Made by a program: the position numbers and the translations under genes | The notes under the pieces: model-generated | What the model saw: the letters and a program-made list of their open reading frames with translations, nothing else | Told to the model about the DNA's origin: nothing | The model's database searches: none | Source: Marinobacter pelagius | Lineage (GTDB): Bacteria > Pseudomonadota > Gammaproteobacteria > Pseudomonadales > Oleiphilaceae | NCBI RefSeq assembly: GCF_900114925.1 | Contig: NZ_FOUR01000003.1 | Span: 62,001-126,000 of the forward strand | Length of the DNA stretch: 64,000 nucleotides | Direction: 5' to 3' | Shown here: positions 39,608 to 50,410 of the stretch, one piece after another | Numbering within the stretch: the stretch's first letter is position 1 | Layout: every line of letters starts with the position of its first letter

Positions 39608-40624
39608 ATGCCCCATGACCTGCAACTGGCCGTATCCGGCCATCCCTACGACGCCCTCACTCCGGACGCCATCCTGGATGCCCTGGAAGAAGTGGGCTTT
39701 CCGGTCAGCGGGCGCCTGTTTGCCCTGAACAGCTACGAGAATCGGGTATATCAGGTCGGCATCGAGGACGAGACTCCGGTGATTGCCAAGTTCTACCGTC
39801 CGGGCCGCTGGAGCGAGGCCGCCATCCGCGAGGAACACAGCTTTACCCTGGAACTGGAGGAAGCAGGCATCCCGGTGGTGGCACCGATGATCATGCCGGG
39901 CGGAGACACCTTGGGAGAGCATGGCGGTTTCCGGTTTGCGGTCTTCCCCCAGCGGGGCGGCCACGCTCCGGATACCAGTGTCACCGACACGCTGTTCCGA
40001 TTAGGGCAATGGCTGGGGCAACTCCATAACATCGGGGCTCGCGAACCTTTCCATCATCGGCCCGCCTTTTCCCTGATGGAGGGCATAGAGACCAACAACC
40101 GGTTGCTGGTTGAGGGCGACTGGATCCCGGAAGACCTGCGGCCGGCCTGGGACAGCCTGATCCCGCAACTTCTGGACCTGTGCGCCGCCCGCATCGACGA
40201 TGCCGGCCCGGTGGACACCCTGCGGCTGCATGGCGACTGCCACGCCGGTAACATCCTGTGCCGGGATGAGCAGATGCTGTTTGTCGACCTGGACGATTGC
40301 CGCTCCGGCCCGGCCATCCAGGATATGTGGCTGTTGCTGAACGGCGAAGATCACGAACGCGGTGCCCAGCTCGGCGAACTCCTGGAAGGCTATGAAATGT
40401 TCCGGGACTTCAACCGTCGTGAACGCCACCTGATCGAGCCCCTGCGCTGCTACCGGCAGATCGCCCATTGCACCTGGCTGGCGAAACGCTGGGATGACCC
40501 CGCCTTTCCTCGCTTCTTCCCCTGGTTTGCCCAGCCCCGGTTCTGGTCCGACCAGATCCTGTCCCTGCGGGAACAGATGGCGGCCCTGCAGGCCCCGGCC
40601 ATCAGTATCCCCGGCCAGTACTAA
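39608..40624 (+). CDS. srkA: Stress response kinase A (YihE/SrkA)
   Basis: SrkA is a Ser/Thr kinase of the aminoglycoside-phosphotransferase fold that limits death during stress. The 338-aa product matches the family: ENRVYQVG (about residues 43-50), catalytic LHGDCHAGNILC (Asp at about residue 213) and metal-binding FVDLDDCRSGP (about 226-236). Length fits E. coli SrkA (328 aa). It sits between two small unknown membrane-protein genes; a cotranscribed partner is possible but not proven. Confidence 0.92.
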   Translation: MPHDLQLAVSGHPYDALTPDAILDALEEVGFPVSGRLFALNSYENRVYQVGIEDETPVIAKFYRPGRWSEAAIREEHSFTLELEEAGIPVVAPMIMPGGDTLGEHGGFRFAVFPQRGGHAPDTSVTDTLFRLGQWLGQLHNIGAREPFHHRPAFSLMEGIETNNRLLVEGDWIPEDLRPAWDSLIPQLLDLCAARIDDAGPVDTLRLHGDCHAGNILCRDEQMLFVDLDDCRSGPAIQDMWLLLNGEDHERGAQLGELLEGYEMFRDFNRRERHLIEPLRCYRQIAHCTWLAKRWDDPAFPRFFPWFAQPRFWSDQILSLREQMAALQAPAISIPGQY

Positions 40625-40656
40625 CCTAATTTCATTCACTTCACAACGAGGTAGGC

Positions 40657-41016
40657 ATGAGCCAGAGTGAAGCCCGTTACACCGTCCGCAGCCTGATTGT
40701 CACCGCCTTGATCTCCATCGTGGGTACCATCCTGGTACTAGAAACTTCGGGCCGGATCGATCATTCCAGCAATAAAGACCACATGCCCGTCGGTGAATTC
40801 GAGGCCATCCACGTCACGCCGGACGAGCCCTTCCGGATGTCGCCCAAGGCTTCGGAACTGCACGCGGTCTGCGAGAATGGCTACCTGGCGATTGCTGCCG
40901 ACGTGGATCCGTCCTTCCGGGGGATCCTGGTGGACTACAAGAATCGTGGTGTCCGCTGTGCCCGGCCCTCACCCACCGGGCCTGCGGTACCGGAGCAAGG
41001 GGCCTCCGATGAGTAA
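40657..41016 (+). CDS. Small membrane-anchored protein upstream of cmoA, function unknown
   Basis: The 119-aa product has one N-terminal membrane span (SLIVTALISIVGTILVL, about residues 12-28) and a periplasmic part with two Cys (HAVCENGY and RCARP). GAGG lies 10 nt before ATG 40657. Its last codons overlap the cmoA start by 8 nt, suggesting coupled translation with cmoA. No family was recognised. It may be lineage-specific; its link to tRNA modification is only by position. Confidence 0.7.
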   Translation: MSQSEARYTVRSLIVTALISIVGTILVLETSGRIDHSSNKDHMPVGEFEAIHVTPDEPFRMSPKASELHAVCENGYLAIAADVDPSFRGILVDYKNRGVRCARPSPTGPAVPEQGASDE

Positions 41017-41773
41017 GGAAAGACCCACCCCGACACCTCCGGAACAGGCCACCGATCGCCTGTTCGCCACGGAGCGCAAGCCGGAGGATTTTCGCTTCGA
41101 TGCGTCCGTGGCGCGGGTGTTTCCGGACATGATCCGCCGCTCGGTGCCCGGCTACACCACCATCATTCCGATGATCGAGGTGATTACCGAGCAATATGCC
41201 CAATCCGGCTCCAACTGCTATGACCTGGGCTGTTCCCTGGGCGCTTCTACCCTGGCGATGCGCCATGGTATTGACGACAATGACTGCCAGCTATTCGGGG
41301 TGGATAACTCGGCGGCGATGATTGAACGCTGTGAGCATTACATCGCCCTGGACGACTCCTCGCTTCCGGTTACCCTGCGTTGTGAAGACATTCTGGATAC
41401 CGAACTGAGCAATGCCTCGGTTACCACTCTGAATTTCACCCTTCAGTTCGTACCACCGGAACAGCGGGCAGAACTCCTGGCGCGCATCGCATCGGCGACA
41501 CGTCCTGGCGGGGTGCTGATCCTGTCCGAGAAGATCCGTTTCGAGTCGGAACAGGAGCAGGAAATCCAGACCCGGCTGCACCATGAGTTCAAGCGGGCAA
41601 ACGGCTATTCGGATCTGGAAATCAGCCAGAAGCGCTCAGCCATCGAGCAGGTGCTGATTCCGGAGACCCTGGCCGCGCACCGGGAACGGTTGCTGAGCGC
41701 CGGTTTCGACCAGGTGATGTTGTGGTACCAGTGTTTCAACTTTGTCTCCATGCTGGCCATCAAGGCCGACTGA
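41009..41773 (+). CDS. cmoA: Carboxy-S-adenosyl-L-methionine synthase CmoA
   Basis: CmoA makes carboxy-SAM from SAM and prephenate for tRNA wobble modification. ATG 41009 (MSKERPTPTPPEQATDRLFA) has AAGGGG at 7 nt; upstream in-frame codons belong to the overlapping gene. The 254-aa product has FRFDASVARVFPDMIRRSVPGY (about 29-50), the SAM motif YDLGCSLGASTLAMR (about 71-85) and FTLQFVPP. It is followed by cmoB after 14 nt, the usual pair. Confidence 0.95.
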   Translation: MSKERPTPTPPEQATDRLFATERKPEDFRFDASVARVFPDMIRRSVPGYTTIIPMIEVITEQYAQSGSNCYDLGCSLGASTLAMRHGIDDNDCQLFGVDNSAAMIERCEHYIALDDSSLPVTLRCEDILDTELSNASVTTLNFTLQFVPPEQRAELLARIASATRPGGVLILSEKIRFESEQEQEIQTRLHHEFKRANGYSDLEISQKRSAIEQVLIPETLAAHRERLLSAGFDQVMLWYQCFNFVSMLAIKAD

Positions 41774-41787
41774 GTTATCTATCTGCA

Positions 41788-42780
41788 ATGAAAACTTTCG
41801 ACTGGAAACGTTATTTCAACCCGGTTCTGTCCGAGCTTGATGCCCAGGGTCTGCAGGATTGGGCAGAGAGCCTGCGCACACAGTTCACCCACAAATTCGA
41901 AGAAGCGCCCCACGGAGACCTGGGCCGGTGGCTGCGGGCTGTGGATACCCTGCCCCGGTTGCCGGATGTTCGCGGGCAGTTGAATGCTCCGGCCGTCACC
42001 CTGGAAACCGCTCAGGCACTGACAGAAACAGAACAACAGGACCTGGAAGCGGGTTTGCGGGGGCTGATGCCCTGGCGCAAGGGCCCGTTCCGGTTCTTTG
42101 ATACCTTCATCGACACCGAATGGCGATCAGACTGGAAATGGGACCGGGTCGCTCCCCATCTGTCCGACCTCAAGGGCCGGCAAATCCTGGATGTAGGCTG
42201 TGGCTCCGGCTACCATTGCTGGCGCATGTATGGGGCCGGTGCCCGGCGGGTCATTGGTATCGACCCGGGACTGCTGTTCCTGTTCCAGTTCCTCGCGGTG
42301 AAGAACTATGTCGGGGAGGTTCCAGTCGACCTGTTGCCAGTGCGAATGGAAGACCTGCCGACCAACCTGGAGATCTTCGACACCACCTTTTCCATGGGCG
42401 TGCTCTACCATCGGCGCTCGCCCCTGGATCATCTCCTGGAACTCAAGAGCACCCTGCGCCGGGGCGGCGAACTGGTGCTGGAAACCCTGGTGGTGGACGG
42501 GCCGGAAGGCTACAGTCTGATGCCCGAGGACCGCTATGGCCAGATGCGCAATGTCTGGTTCCTGCCCAGCTGCGACACCCTGTTGCGCTGGCTGCAACGC
42601 ACCGGGTTCCGGGACGCAAAAGTGGTGGACGTCACCGAAACCACCACCGGGGAGCAGCGATCCACGGACTGGATGCGGTTCAATTCATTGCAGGATTTTC
42701 TCGATCCGGAGGATCCTTCGAAAACCGTGGAGGGCTATCCGGGCCCGAAACGCGCCACGGTGATTGCCACCAAACCCTGA
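41788..42780 (+). CDS. cmoB: tRNA U34 carboxymethyltransferase CmoB
   Basis: CmoB transfers the carboxymethyl group from carboxy-SAM to 5-hydroxyuridine-34, giving cmo5U. ATG 41788 (MKTFDWKRYFNPVLSEL) gives 330 aa (E. coli 323). Motifs are LMPWRKGPF (about 92-100), the SAM-binding ILDVGCGSGYHCWRMYGAGA (about 132-151) and SMGVLYHRRSP (about 205-215), all CmoB signatures. It is followed by a strong bidirectional terminator. With cmoA it completes the last two steps of cmo5U synthesis. Confidence 0.96.
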   Translation: MKTFDWKRYFNPVLSELDAQGLQDWAESLRTQFTHKFEEAPHGDLGRWLRAVDTLPRLPDVRGQLNAPAVTLETAQALTETEQQDLEAGLRGLMPWRKGPFRFFDTFIDTEWRSDWKWDRVAPHLSDLKGRQILDVGCGSGYHCWRMYGAGARRVIGIDPGLLFLFQFLAVKNYVGEVPVDLLPVRMEDLPTNLEIFDTTFSMGVLYHRRSPLDHLLELKSTLRRGGELVLETLVVDGPEGYSLMPEDRYGQMRNVWFLPSCDTLLRWLQRTGFRDAKVVDVTETTTGEQRSTDWMRFNSLQDFLDPEDPSKTVEGYPGPKRATVIATKP

Positions 42781-42784
42781 AACC

Positions 42785-42813
42785 AGAAAGCCCCGCGATT
42801 TGCGGGGCTTTCT
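42785..42813. terminator. Bidirectional terminator, cmoB / purA
   Basis: A 12-bp perfect stem AGAAAGCCCCGC/GCGGGGCTTTCT with a 5-nt loop, followed by GTTT on the + strand. It lies between convergent cmoB and purA. Confidence 0.88.
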
Positions 42814-42836
42814 GTTTATGGCGGAGCTCTTGTTCC

Positions 42837-44141
<1,305 letters not shown>

Positions 44142-44146
44142 TCAAT

Positions 44147-45328
44147 TCAGTCCAGCGATTGGACGACCCACTCGCCGTCCTTCTTCACCAATTGCCGGTC
44201 ACACCCGCGGGTGGCAGGGTTACACCCCTCATCCTCCGGCAATGCCCGGATAACCGTTTCCGTTTTTCTCAGGTCCGAAACCGCCCCTTCCAGAGCCGGA
44301 TCCTGGTCTGCCGGCGCCCAAACCGCGCCGTTTTTCTTTACTGTCCGCTCGCCCAGGGACACCAGCGCCCGGATATCGAGACTGAAGCCCGTGGCGGGAC
44401 GGGGACGGCCAAAGTCGCTGCCAATGGCGTCGTAGCGGCCGCCCTTGGCAACGGAATCCCCGTGACCGGGCACATAGGCCGCAAACACCAGGCCGGTGTG
44501 GTAGTTGTAGCCCCGAAGCTCACAGAAATCGAAACCGAAGCTCACTTCCGGGAAGTCCCGGGTCAGCATGTTCGCCACACGGTCCAGCTTGTCGAGGGCG
44601 GCATCCAGAGACTCGGAGGCACCGCTGAGGATCTTCCGGGCTTCGACCAGCGCCTCGGGGCCACCGCTCACCCGCGCCAGCTTACGGAGCCGGCTGCCGG
44701 CGGAGCCTTCCGGGCAGTCACCCAGGAGCTCGTCCAGTTCGGGCACCGACTTGCGGGCCATGGCATCAAAGATGGTCTCTTCGGTGTCCCGGTCGAAATC
44801 CGCCTCACCGATCAGGCTCTCGTAAATAGCCACGTGAGCCAGGTCCAGGTGAATACGGGGCAGCCCGGCAACCCGGAGGGTTTCCAGCATCAGGCTGATC
44901 ACTTCCATATCCGCCGACTCGGAGGCGCTGCCGAACAGCTCGCAACCAGCCTGGATCGGGGTGCGCCCGGTCAGCATATGGCGGGGGCGGGTATGCAGCA
45001 CATGGCCGGCATAACACAGACGGGTAATACCTTCCTGACCCAGGGTGTGGGCATCGATGCGCGCGGCCTGGGGAGTCATATCCGCACGAACGCCCATCAT
45101 CCGGCCGGTGAGCTGATCGGTCAGCTTGAAGGTCTGCAGTTCCAAGTCATGCCCGGTCCCGGTAAACAGGGATTCCAGGTATTCGATCAGGGGCGGGATG
45201 ACCAGCTGGTAGCCCCAGCGTTGGCAGGTATCCATTACGTCCCGGCGCAGGGATTCGATCCGTCCGGCCAGCGGCGGCAGAATATCCTCTACCCCGTCCG
45301 GCAGTAACCAGCGATCAGATACTGTCAT
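44147..45328 (-). CDS. hisZ: ATP phosphoribosyltransferase regulatory subunit HisZ
   Basis: HisZ is a histidyl-tRNA synthetase paralogue that regulates short-form HisG in histidine synthesis. The 393-aa product (MTVSDRWLLPDGVEDILPP) keeps the class II core but is shorter than HisRS and lacks the anticodon-binding domain. GMMGVRADMTPQAARI-like motif 2 (about residues 73-88) is seen. The hisZ-purA order is common in pseudomonads. A short-form hisG is predicted elsewhere. The frame extends upstream to 45424, but the start at 45328 fits the family. No DUF2065 (yjeT) gene lies between hflC and hisZ. Confidence 0.92.
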   Translation of the reverse strand: MTVSDRWLLPDGVEDILPPLAGRIESLRRDVMDTCQRWGYQLVIPPLIEYLESLFTGTGHDLELQTFKLTDQLTGRMMGVRADMTPQAARIDAHTLGQEGITRLCYAGHVLHTRPRHMLTGRTPIQAGCELFGSASESADMEVISLMLETLRVAGLPRIHLDLAHVAIYESLIGEADFDRDTEETIFDAMARKSVPELDELLGDCPEGSAGSRLRKLARVSGGPEALVEARKILSGASESLDAALDKLDRVANMLTRDFPEVSFGFDFCELRGYNYHTGLVFAAYVPGHGDSVAKGGRYDAIGSDFGRPRPATGFSLDIRALVSLGERTVKKNGAVWAPADQDPALEGAVSDLRKTETVIRALPEDEGCNPATRGCDRQLVKKDGEWVVQSLD

Positions 45329-45456
45329 GAGATTCCGTTGTCTGTTATTCCCGCAACAGTCAGATGACCGCGGGGAGCACTCAGGATTTGTGGCGAAGTC
45401 GTGGGTCAGAAAAACCCGATACAAAACCGGCCGAATTTTACACGGTTGTCGGGCAC

Positions 45457-45488
45457 AAAAAAACCGGAATACGAAGGTATTCCGGTTT
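45457..45488 (-). terminator. Terminator after hflC
   Basis: On the minus strand, AAACCGGAATAC/GTATTCCGGTTT (stem 45477-45488 with 45461-45472) runs directly into TTTTTTT (45457-45463). It separates hflXKC from hisZ-purA. Confidence 0.88.
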
Positions 45489-45505
45489 CCTGCTTCAAAC
45501 CCGGA

Positions 45506-46384
45506 TCAGTTGGTGGTGCCCAGAGGATCCTTCAGGAACCTGAGGAACTCGCTGTCCGAGTCGATGACCATGATGTCATCCTTGCTGGAGAACGCGTTCT
45601 GATACGCCGTGATGCTGCGATAGAAGCTGTAGAACTCCTCGTTCTGGCTATAGGCGTCGGCGTAGATACGCGCCGCCTGGCCATCACCCTCACCTCGCAA
45701 CTGCTCGGACTTGGAAAAGGCCTCCGCCAGGATCACCGTCTGCTGGCGATCAGCATCGGCGCGAATACCTTCCGCTGCCTCACGACCGCGGGAACGGAAT
45801 TCCTGAGCCAGCTTTTCACGCTCGGTTGCCATCCGGCGATAGACGTTCTCACTGACCTGTTGCGGCAGTTCAATCGCCTTGACCCGGATGTCCAGCACGC
45901 GGATACCAAACTCGGCGACGGAGGTTTCATTGACCTGGTCCCGCAAGGTGTGCATCAGCTCATCCCGCTGGCCGGACACCACCTCGTGCATGGTACGCAC
46001 GCCAAACTCGTTCCGCAGGCCGTTATCCACCCGGGAGGACAGCAGGGACTGGGCCCGGAACTCGTCACCGCCGGTTGACCGGTAGAAGGTATCCACATCG
46101 GCAATCTGCCAGGCGACGTAGGAATCCACGTCCAGCGGCTTTTTCTCGACGGTCAGGTACTGACGTGCCGGAAGATCCATGGTGAGTACCCGTACGTCAA
46201 ACTCCCGCACCTGATCAATCACCGGCACCTTGAAGTGGATGCCCGCCGGGATATTGGTTTCAATCAATTCACCAAAGCGCAGCAGCACGCCCCGGTGGGT
46301 TTCCGGGATGATGTAGACACTGGCCGACACCACCAGAACAACGATCAAGGCACCGGCAAGGCCGATAATACTCTTCGGACCCAT
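45506..46384 (-). CDS. hflC: HflC, regulator of FtsH protease
   Basis: HflC is a type II inner-membrane SPFH-domain protein which, with HflK, encases FtsH and modulates its proteolysis. The 292-aa product has one N-terminal span (LAGALIVVLVVSASVYII, about residues 8-25) and the SPFH region (RGVLLRFGELIETNIPAGIHFKVP split over about 32-54). A coiled-coil segment follows (RMATEREKLAQEFRSRGREAAEG). It starts 3 nt after hflK. A terminator stands between it and hisZ. Confidence 0.95.
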   Translation of the reverse strand: MGPKSIIGLAGALIVVLVVSASVYIIPETHRGVLLRFGELIETNIPAGIHFKVPVIDQVREFDVRVLTMDLPARQYLTVEKKPLDVDSYVAWQIADVDTFYRSTGGDEFRAQSLLSSRVDNGLRNEFGVRTMHEVVSGQRDELMHTLRDQVNETSVAEFGIRVLDIRVKAIELPQQVSENVYRRMATEREKLAQEFRSRGREAAEGIRADADRQQTVILAEAFSKSEQLRGEGDGQAARIYADAYSQNEEFYSFYRSITAYQNAFSSKDDIMVIDSDSEFLRFLKDPLGTTN

Positions 46385-46387
46385 TGA

Positions 46388-47587
46388 TTATCTCCCCGTT
46401 CTGGAATTGGTAGTCTGACGATTGCGCAGTTCACGCAACACTTCGTCGGTCAGTGACTGGATATCCACCTGGCCGTCCATGGAACCGGTATTACCGGAAC
46501 TGTCACGACCACCGGTCACTGTATTGCGCTTGATCATCTGATCCAGCGGCAGGTACATCATGTTGTTGGAGGACTCGGTATCCACAAATACCTTGGAGGT
46601 GTTGGACATCACGTTCTCCAGCGCCTGGATGTACATACGCTCGCGGGTAACCCGTGGCGCATCGGAATAGACCGCCAGCAGATCCAGATAACGGGCGGTT
46701 TCACCCCGTGCGGTCTCGACCACCCGTGATTTGTAGGCGTTCGCTTCCTCGATCATGCGCTGAGCCTTACCACGAGCTTCCGGTACGATCTTGTTCCGAT
46801 AGGTCTCGGCTTCCTCGATCGAACGCTGCTCGTCTTCCCGGGCCCGCTGAACTTCCCGGAACGCATCCTGAACCGGCGCGGGCGGCTGGGTGCTCTCGAC
46901 GTTGACCCGGACGACCCGCAGACCGGCACCGTAGTCCTGGAGGAAGGCCTGTAGCCGCTGTTCGACGTTGATCGCCAGCTCGGCACGACCCTCGGTAAGC
47001 ACTTCATCCAGGGTGGCACTACCTACTTCATGGCGCAGGGCGCTGTCAGTAGCGAAAGCGAGCGCCTGGTTGGAGTCACGCACGTTCAGCACGTAGTCCC
47101 GGGCATTGCTGACCTGGTACTGGACCTGCAGGTCTACGGTCACCAGGTTTTCATCCTGGGTCAGCATCTGACCTGCGGACTCGGCGCTACGTACGTTGGT
47201 TACCCGAACCTTGCGCACATCATCAATCAGAGGCACCTTGAAGCGCAGACCCGGATCTTCGGTACGGGAATACTCACCGAAACGAAGAACGACAGCCCGC
47301 TCCTGCTCGTCCACCGTGTAAAAGGACTGGTAGATGACGTAACCGACAACCAGTATCGCAGCCAGGGCAATAATCGCACCGAAGCCTCCGGCACTGCCGC
47401 CAGAGCCACTGTCACCGCCCCCGGACTTGCCGCCTTTACCGCCCAACATCTTGTTGAGCTTGTCCAGGCCCTTTTTCAGTGCCTCATCAAGGTCTGGCGG
47501 CCCCTGATCATTTCCGCCGCGACGACCACCACCGGTCCCCCAGGGATCGTTGTCGTTACGGTTTCCACCCGGTTCGTTCCAGGCCAT
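46388..47587 (-). CDS. hflK: HflK, regulator of FtsH protease
   Basis: HflK is the SPFH partner of HflC in the large HflKC-FtsH membrane complex. The 399-aa product has a Gly/Asn-rich cytoplasmic N-terminus (MAWNEPGGNRNDNDPWG), one span (FGAIIALAAILVVGYVIY, about residues 69-86) and an SPFH domain (QERAVVLRFGEYSRT). The low-complexity GGKGGKSGGGDSGSGG stretch at about 49-64 is usual for the family. It lies between hflX and hflC. Confidence 0.95.
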   Translation of the reverse strand: MAWNEPGGNRNDNDPWGTGGGRRGGNDQGPPDLDEALKKGLDKLNKMLGGKGGKSGGGDSGSGGSAGGFGAIIALAAILVVGYVIYQSFYTVDEQERAVVLRFGEYSRTEDPGLRFKVPLIDDVRKVRVTNVRSAESAGQMLTQDENLVTVDLQVQYQVSNARDYVLNVRDSNQALAFATDSALRHEVGSATLDEVLTEGRAELAINVEQRLQAFLQDYGAGLRVVRVNVESTQPPAPVQDAFREVQRAREDEQRSIEEAETYRNKIVPEARGKAQRMIEEANAYKSRVVETARGETARYLDLLAVYSDAPRVTRERMYIQALENVMSNTSKVFVDTESSNNMMYLPLDQMIKRNTVTGGRDSSGNTGSMDGQVDIQSLTDEVLRELRNRQTTNSRTGR

Positions 47588-47665
47588 AGTGCTCTCCGTT
47601 CCTATACTTGTCGAATGGCTGCAAATACTAGGGATTTATACGCGCCCCGGCAACCGTTTACGCTT

Positions 47666-48964
47666 TCAGGCGTGGCTGTCTTCAAGGCGAATTTCATGTT
47701 CTTTCACGCCCGCCCGGCTCAGCAACTGGAGCCAGTCCCGGTTCTGCAGGCGCACTTCCACCACACTGTCACCCGTTTCCCGATGATCTTCACTGAGCAC
47801 TGAGCCGGCTTCGTGCAGCAAGGCCCGCAACTTTCCGTCAGCAGGGCCGAGCAGTACGAAATGATGCACGACATCCTCGGCCAGGCGCTCAACGATTGCA
47901 TCATACAGGATGTCGAGCCCTTCTCCGCTTACCGCCGACACCCAGACCCGCACCGGGACACCCTCTTCATTGCGGTCTATCCGGGGTGTGAATCCGTCCA
48001 GCAGGTCGATCTTGTTGAACACCTGTAATACGGGAATCTCGTCCGCTCCGATCTCAGCCAGGACGCTTTCAACCTGCTCGATGTTGTCGTCGCGACGACC
48101 ATCGTAACAGTCGATTATGTGCAACAGCAGGCTGGCTTCGGTGGTCTCTTCCAGGGTCGCCCGGAAGGCTTCCACCAGTTTGTGCGGCAGGTGCCGGATG
48201 AATCCGACCGTGTCCGCCAATACGACCGGACCGATGTCCGGAAGTTCCAGACGCCGCAGCGTGGGATCCAGGGTTGCGAACAGCTGGTTGGCAGCGTAGA
48301 CGGTGGAGGTGGTCAGCCGATTGAACAGGGTGGACTTGCCGGCGTTGGTATAACCCACCAGCGAGACAGTGGGGATATCGGCCCTGTGCCTGGCACGGCG
48401 CCCCTGGTTCCGCTGCCTGCGAACTTTTTCCAGGCGCTTGTGGATAGACTTGATTCGCTCACGCAGCAAGCGGCGGTCAGTCTCGAGCTGGGTTTCACCC
48501 GGGCCCCGCAGGCCGATACCGCCCTTCTGTCGCTCAAGGTGCGTCCAGCCGCGAACCAGCCGGGTCGACATGTGCTCGAGCTGGGCCAGCTCCACCTGCA
48601 GCTTGCCCTCGTGGGTCCTGGCCCTCTGGGCAAAAATATCGAGAATGACGCCGGTGCGATCCAGCACCCGGCACTTGAGTTCACGCTCGATATTCCGCTC
48701 CTGACTGGGACTCAGGGCATGATTGAACAGCACCACATCCGCCTCGGAGGCGGTAATGGCATCACGGATCTCTTCCAGCTTGCCTTCACCCACGAACAAT
48801 CGCGGGCTCGGCTGCTTGCGCGAACCGGTGACCACAGCCACGGGCTCCACACCGGCAGAGGTCACCAGCTCCCGGAACTCTTCCAGGTCTTCGGAATCCT
48901 CATAGGCGGTAAAATCGATGTGAACCAGAACCGCCCGTTCGCCGACATCAGGACGCTCAAACAA
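47666..48964 (-). CDS. hflX: Ribosome-associated GTPase HflX, TTG start
   Basis: HflX is a GTPase that splits stalled or heat-damaged ribosomes. The 432-aa product starts at TTG 48964 (reading FERPDVGERAVLVHI), which aligns with the start of E. coli HflX (MFDRYDAGEQAVLVHI). Motifs are the HflX N-domain GGIGLRGPGETQLETDRR (about 150-167), G1 GYTNAGKST (about 208-216), G3 DTVGF and G4 NKID. No strong ribosome-binding site precedes it, and a terminator stands between hfq and hflX, so expression may be partly separate from hfq. Confidence 0.94.
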   Translation of the reverse strand: MFERPDVGERAVLVHIDFTAYEDSEDLEEFRELVTSAGVEPVAVVTGSRKQPSPRLFVGEGKLEEIRDAITASEADVVLFNHALSPSQERNIERELKCRVLDRTGVILDIFAQRARTHEGKLQVELAQLEHMSTRLVRGWTHLERQKGGIGLRGPGETQLETDRRLLRERIKSIHKRLEKVRRQRNQGRRARHRADIPTVSLVGYTNAGKSTLFNRLTTSTVYAANQLFATLDPTLRRLELPDIGPVVLADTVGFIRHLPHKLVEAFRATLEETTEASLLLHIIDCYDGRRDDNIEQVESVLAEIGADEIPVLQVFNKIDLLDGFTPRIDRNEEGVPVRVWVSAVSGEGLDILYDAIVERLAEDVVHHFVLLGPADGKLRALLHEAGSVLSEDHRETGDSVVEVRLQNRDWLQLLSRAGVKEHEIRLEDSHA

Positions 48965-49000
48965 CTTGTACAGACTCCCGGGTCATCAGAATCGACCCCT

Positions 49001-49060
49001 CAGAAAAACAAACACCCGCGCACCTGGGAGCCGCGGGACGGCTCTTCGGAAACGCGGGTG
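49001..49060 (-). terminator. Branched terminator between hfq and hflX
   Basis: On the minus strand, CACCCGCG (49060-49053) pairs with CGCGGGTG (49020-49013), with an inner GAGCC/GGCTC hairpin, followed by TTTGTTTTTC. It lies 23 nt after the hfq stop and probably reduces read-through into hflX. Confidence 0.7.
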
Positions 49061-49083
49061 GCAATACCGGGAAAGCGGCTGTA

Positions 49084-49335
49084 TCAGTCTTCAGACTCGC
49101 CCTCTCCTCCCGGAGCCTGCTGCGGAATGCGGACATTGCGGGCAGGAACCACAGTGGAAATTGCGTGCTTGTAGACCATCTGGCTGACAGTGTTTTTCAG
49201 CAAAATCACGAACTGGTCGAAAGACTCAATCTGGCCCTGAAGCTTGATACCGTTGACCAGAAAGATGGAAACCGGGATGCGCTCCTTGCGCAATGCATTG
49301 AGGTAAGGGTCTTGTAAGGAATGCCCTTTTGACAT
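49084..49335 (-). CDS. hfq: RNA chaperone Hfq
   Basis: Hfq is the hexameric Sm-like chaperone that pairs small RNAs with mRNAs. The 83-aa product ([23 protein letters not shown]) has Sm1 ([18 protein letters not shown], about residues 29-46) and the Sm2 motif YKHAIS (about 55-60). The tail after residue 65 is short and acidic (GGEGESED), like that in Pseudomonas. It follows miaA by 36 nt and precedes a terminator. Confidence 0.98.
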   Translation of the reverse strand: MSKGHSLQDPYLNALRKERIPVSIFLVNGIKLQGQIESFDQFVILLKNTVSQMVYKHAISTVVPARNVRIPQQAPGGEGESED

Positions 49336-49371
49336 GTGTGTTCTCCTGTTTTTAGTAGATGCAGATCGTCG

Positions 49372-50400
49372 TTATTCAGATTTTAATGTGGTGCGAAGTC
49401 CGAGCTTTTTCAAGGCTTTTTCGGCGACCAGTTTATCGTCGCTGTCCAGCCAGTGGACATCGGACCATTTTCTCAACCAGGTGAGCTGCCGTTTTGCCAG
49501 CTGGCGGGTAGCAGCCACACCCTTGCTCACAAACTCGTCATAGTCACTGTTGCCGGCAAGATGTTCCCATGCCTGCCGATAACCGACACAGCGCATTGAC
49601 GGAAGTTCCGGATCAAGGTCACCCCGGGCCATAAGCGCCCGGACCTCATCAAGAAAACCGGCGTCCAGCATTCGCCGGAAACGCAGTTCTATCCGGTCAT
49701 GAAGCACTTTGCGCTCACCGGGTGCGATTGCAAGTTGCGTTATAGTATACGGCAGAGCACTCCCTTCGTCTGCCTGCCACCGGGTGAAATAGGTGTAATC
49801 CTCGACTTCTGCTCCACCCGATGCCCCTTTTTCCGCCTGCCAGAACGCCGAGATAGGTTTCCCGGTCAGCCTGATCACTTCCAGCGCCCGCAGCAGTCGT
49901 TGCCGGTTATTGGGGTGGATAAGGCGGGCCGCCACCGGGTCCTTCTGCTGTAACTCGTCATGAAGAGCCTGCCAGCCTTTCTCGGCCGCCTCGCGCTCTA
50001 ACCGCGCTCGTAACTCAGGATTCGCGGATGGCAACCCGGACATGCCGTGCAGCAGGGCCTTGAAATACATCATGGTGCCGCCCACCAACAGCGGGATGCG
50101 CCCGGCTTCAGTAATCTTCTTCATCTCCGCCAGGGCGTCGCGGCGGAAGTCGGCGGCGGAATAATTTTCTGCCGGATCACAGATATCGATAAGCCGGTGC
50201 GGCGCCCGGGCCAGTTCTTCGGCCGAAGGCTTGGCGGTGCCGATGTCCATCTCGCGGTAGATCAGGGCGGAGTCGACGCTGATGATGTCGCAGGGCAGGT
50301 GCTCACAAAGGGCGATCGCCAGATCGGTCTTGCCCGAAGCGGTTGGCCCCATCAGGAAAATGGCAGGCGGGTGCTTGCCCGGTGCATTACTGGTCGTCAT
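49372..50400 (-). CDS. miaA: tRNA dimethylallyltransferase MiaA
   Basis: MiaA transfers the dimethylallyl group to A37 of tRNAs reading UNN codons; MiaB (15265 in this window) then acts on its product. The 342-aa product has the P-loop [11 protein letters not shown] (about residues 18-28), [16 protein letters not shown] (about 42-57) and the C-terminal [13 protein letters not shown] (about 299-311). It lies 10 nt after mutL in the conserved amiB-mutL-miaA-hfq order. Confidence 0.96.
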   Translation of the reverse strand: MTTSNAPGKHPPAIFLMGPTASGKTDLAIALCEHLPCDIISVDSALIYREMDIGTAKPSAEELARAPHRLIDICDPAENYSAADFRRDALAEMKKITEAGRIPLLVGGTMMYFKALLHGMSGLPSANPELRARLEREAAEKGWQALHDELQQKDPVAARLIHPNNRQRLLRALEVIRLTGKPISAFWQAEKGASGGAEVEDYTYFTRWQADEGSALPYTITQLAIAPGERKVLHDRIELRFRRMLDAGFLDEVRALMARGDLDPELPSMRCVGYRQAWEHLAGNSDYDEFVSKGVAATRQLAKRQLTWLRKWSDVHWLDSDDKLVAEKALKKLGLRTTLKSE

Positions 50401-50410
50401 CAGGACTGCC

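Noticed and set aside
44147-45328. Histidyl-tRNA synthetase (hisS)
   Set aside because: The protein lacks the anticodon-binding domain and lies next to purA as hisZ does; HisZ fits better.
45329-45505. A yjeT (DUF2065) gene between hflC and hisZ
   Set aside because: The 177-nt spacer contains a terminator and no open frame of that size or character.
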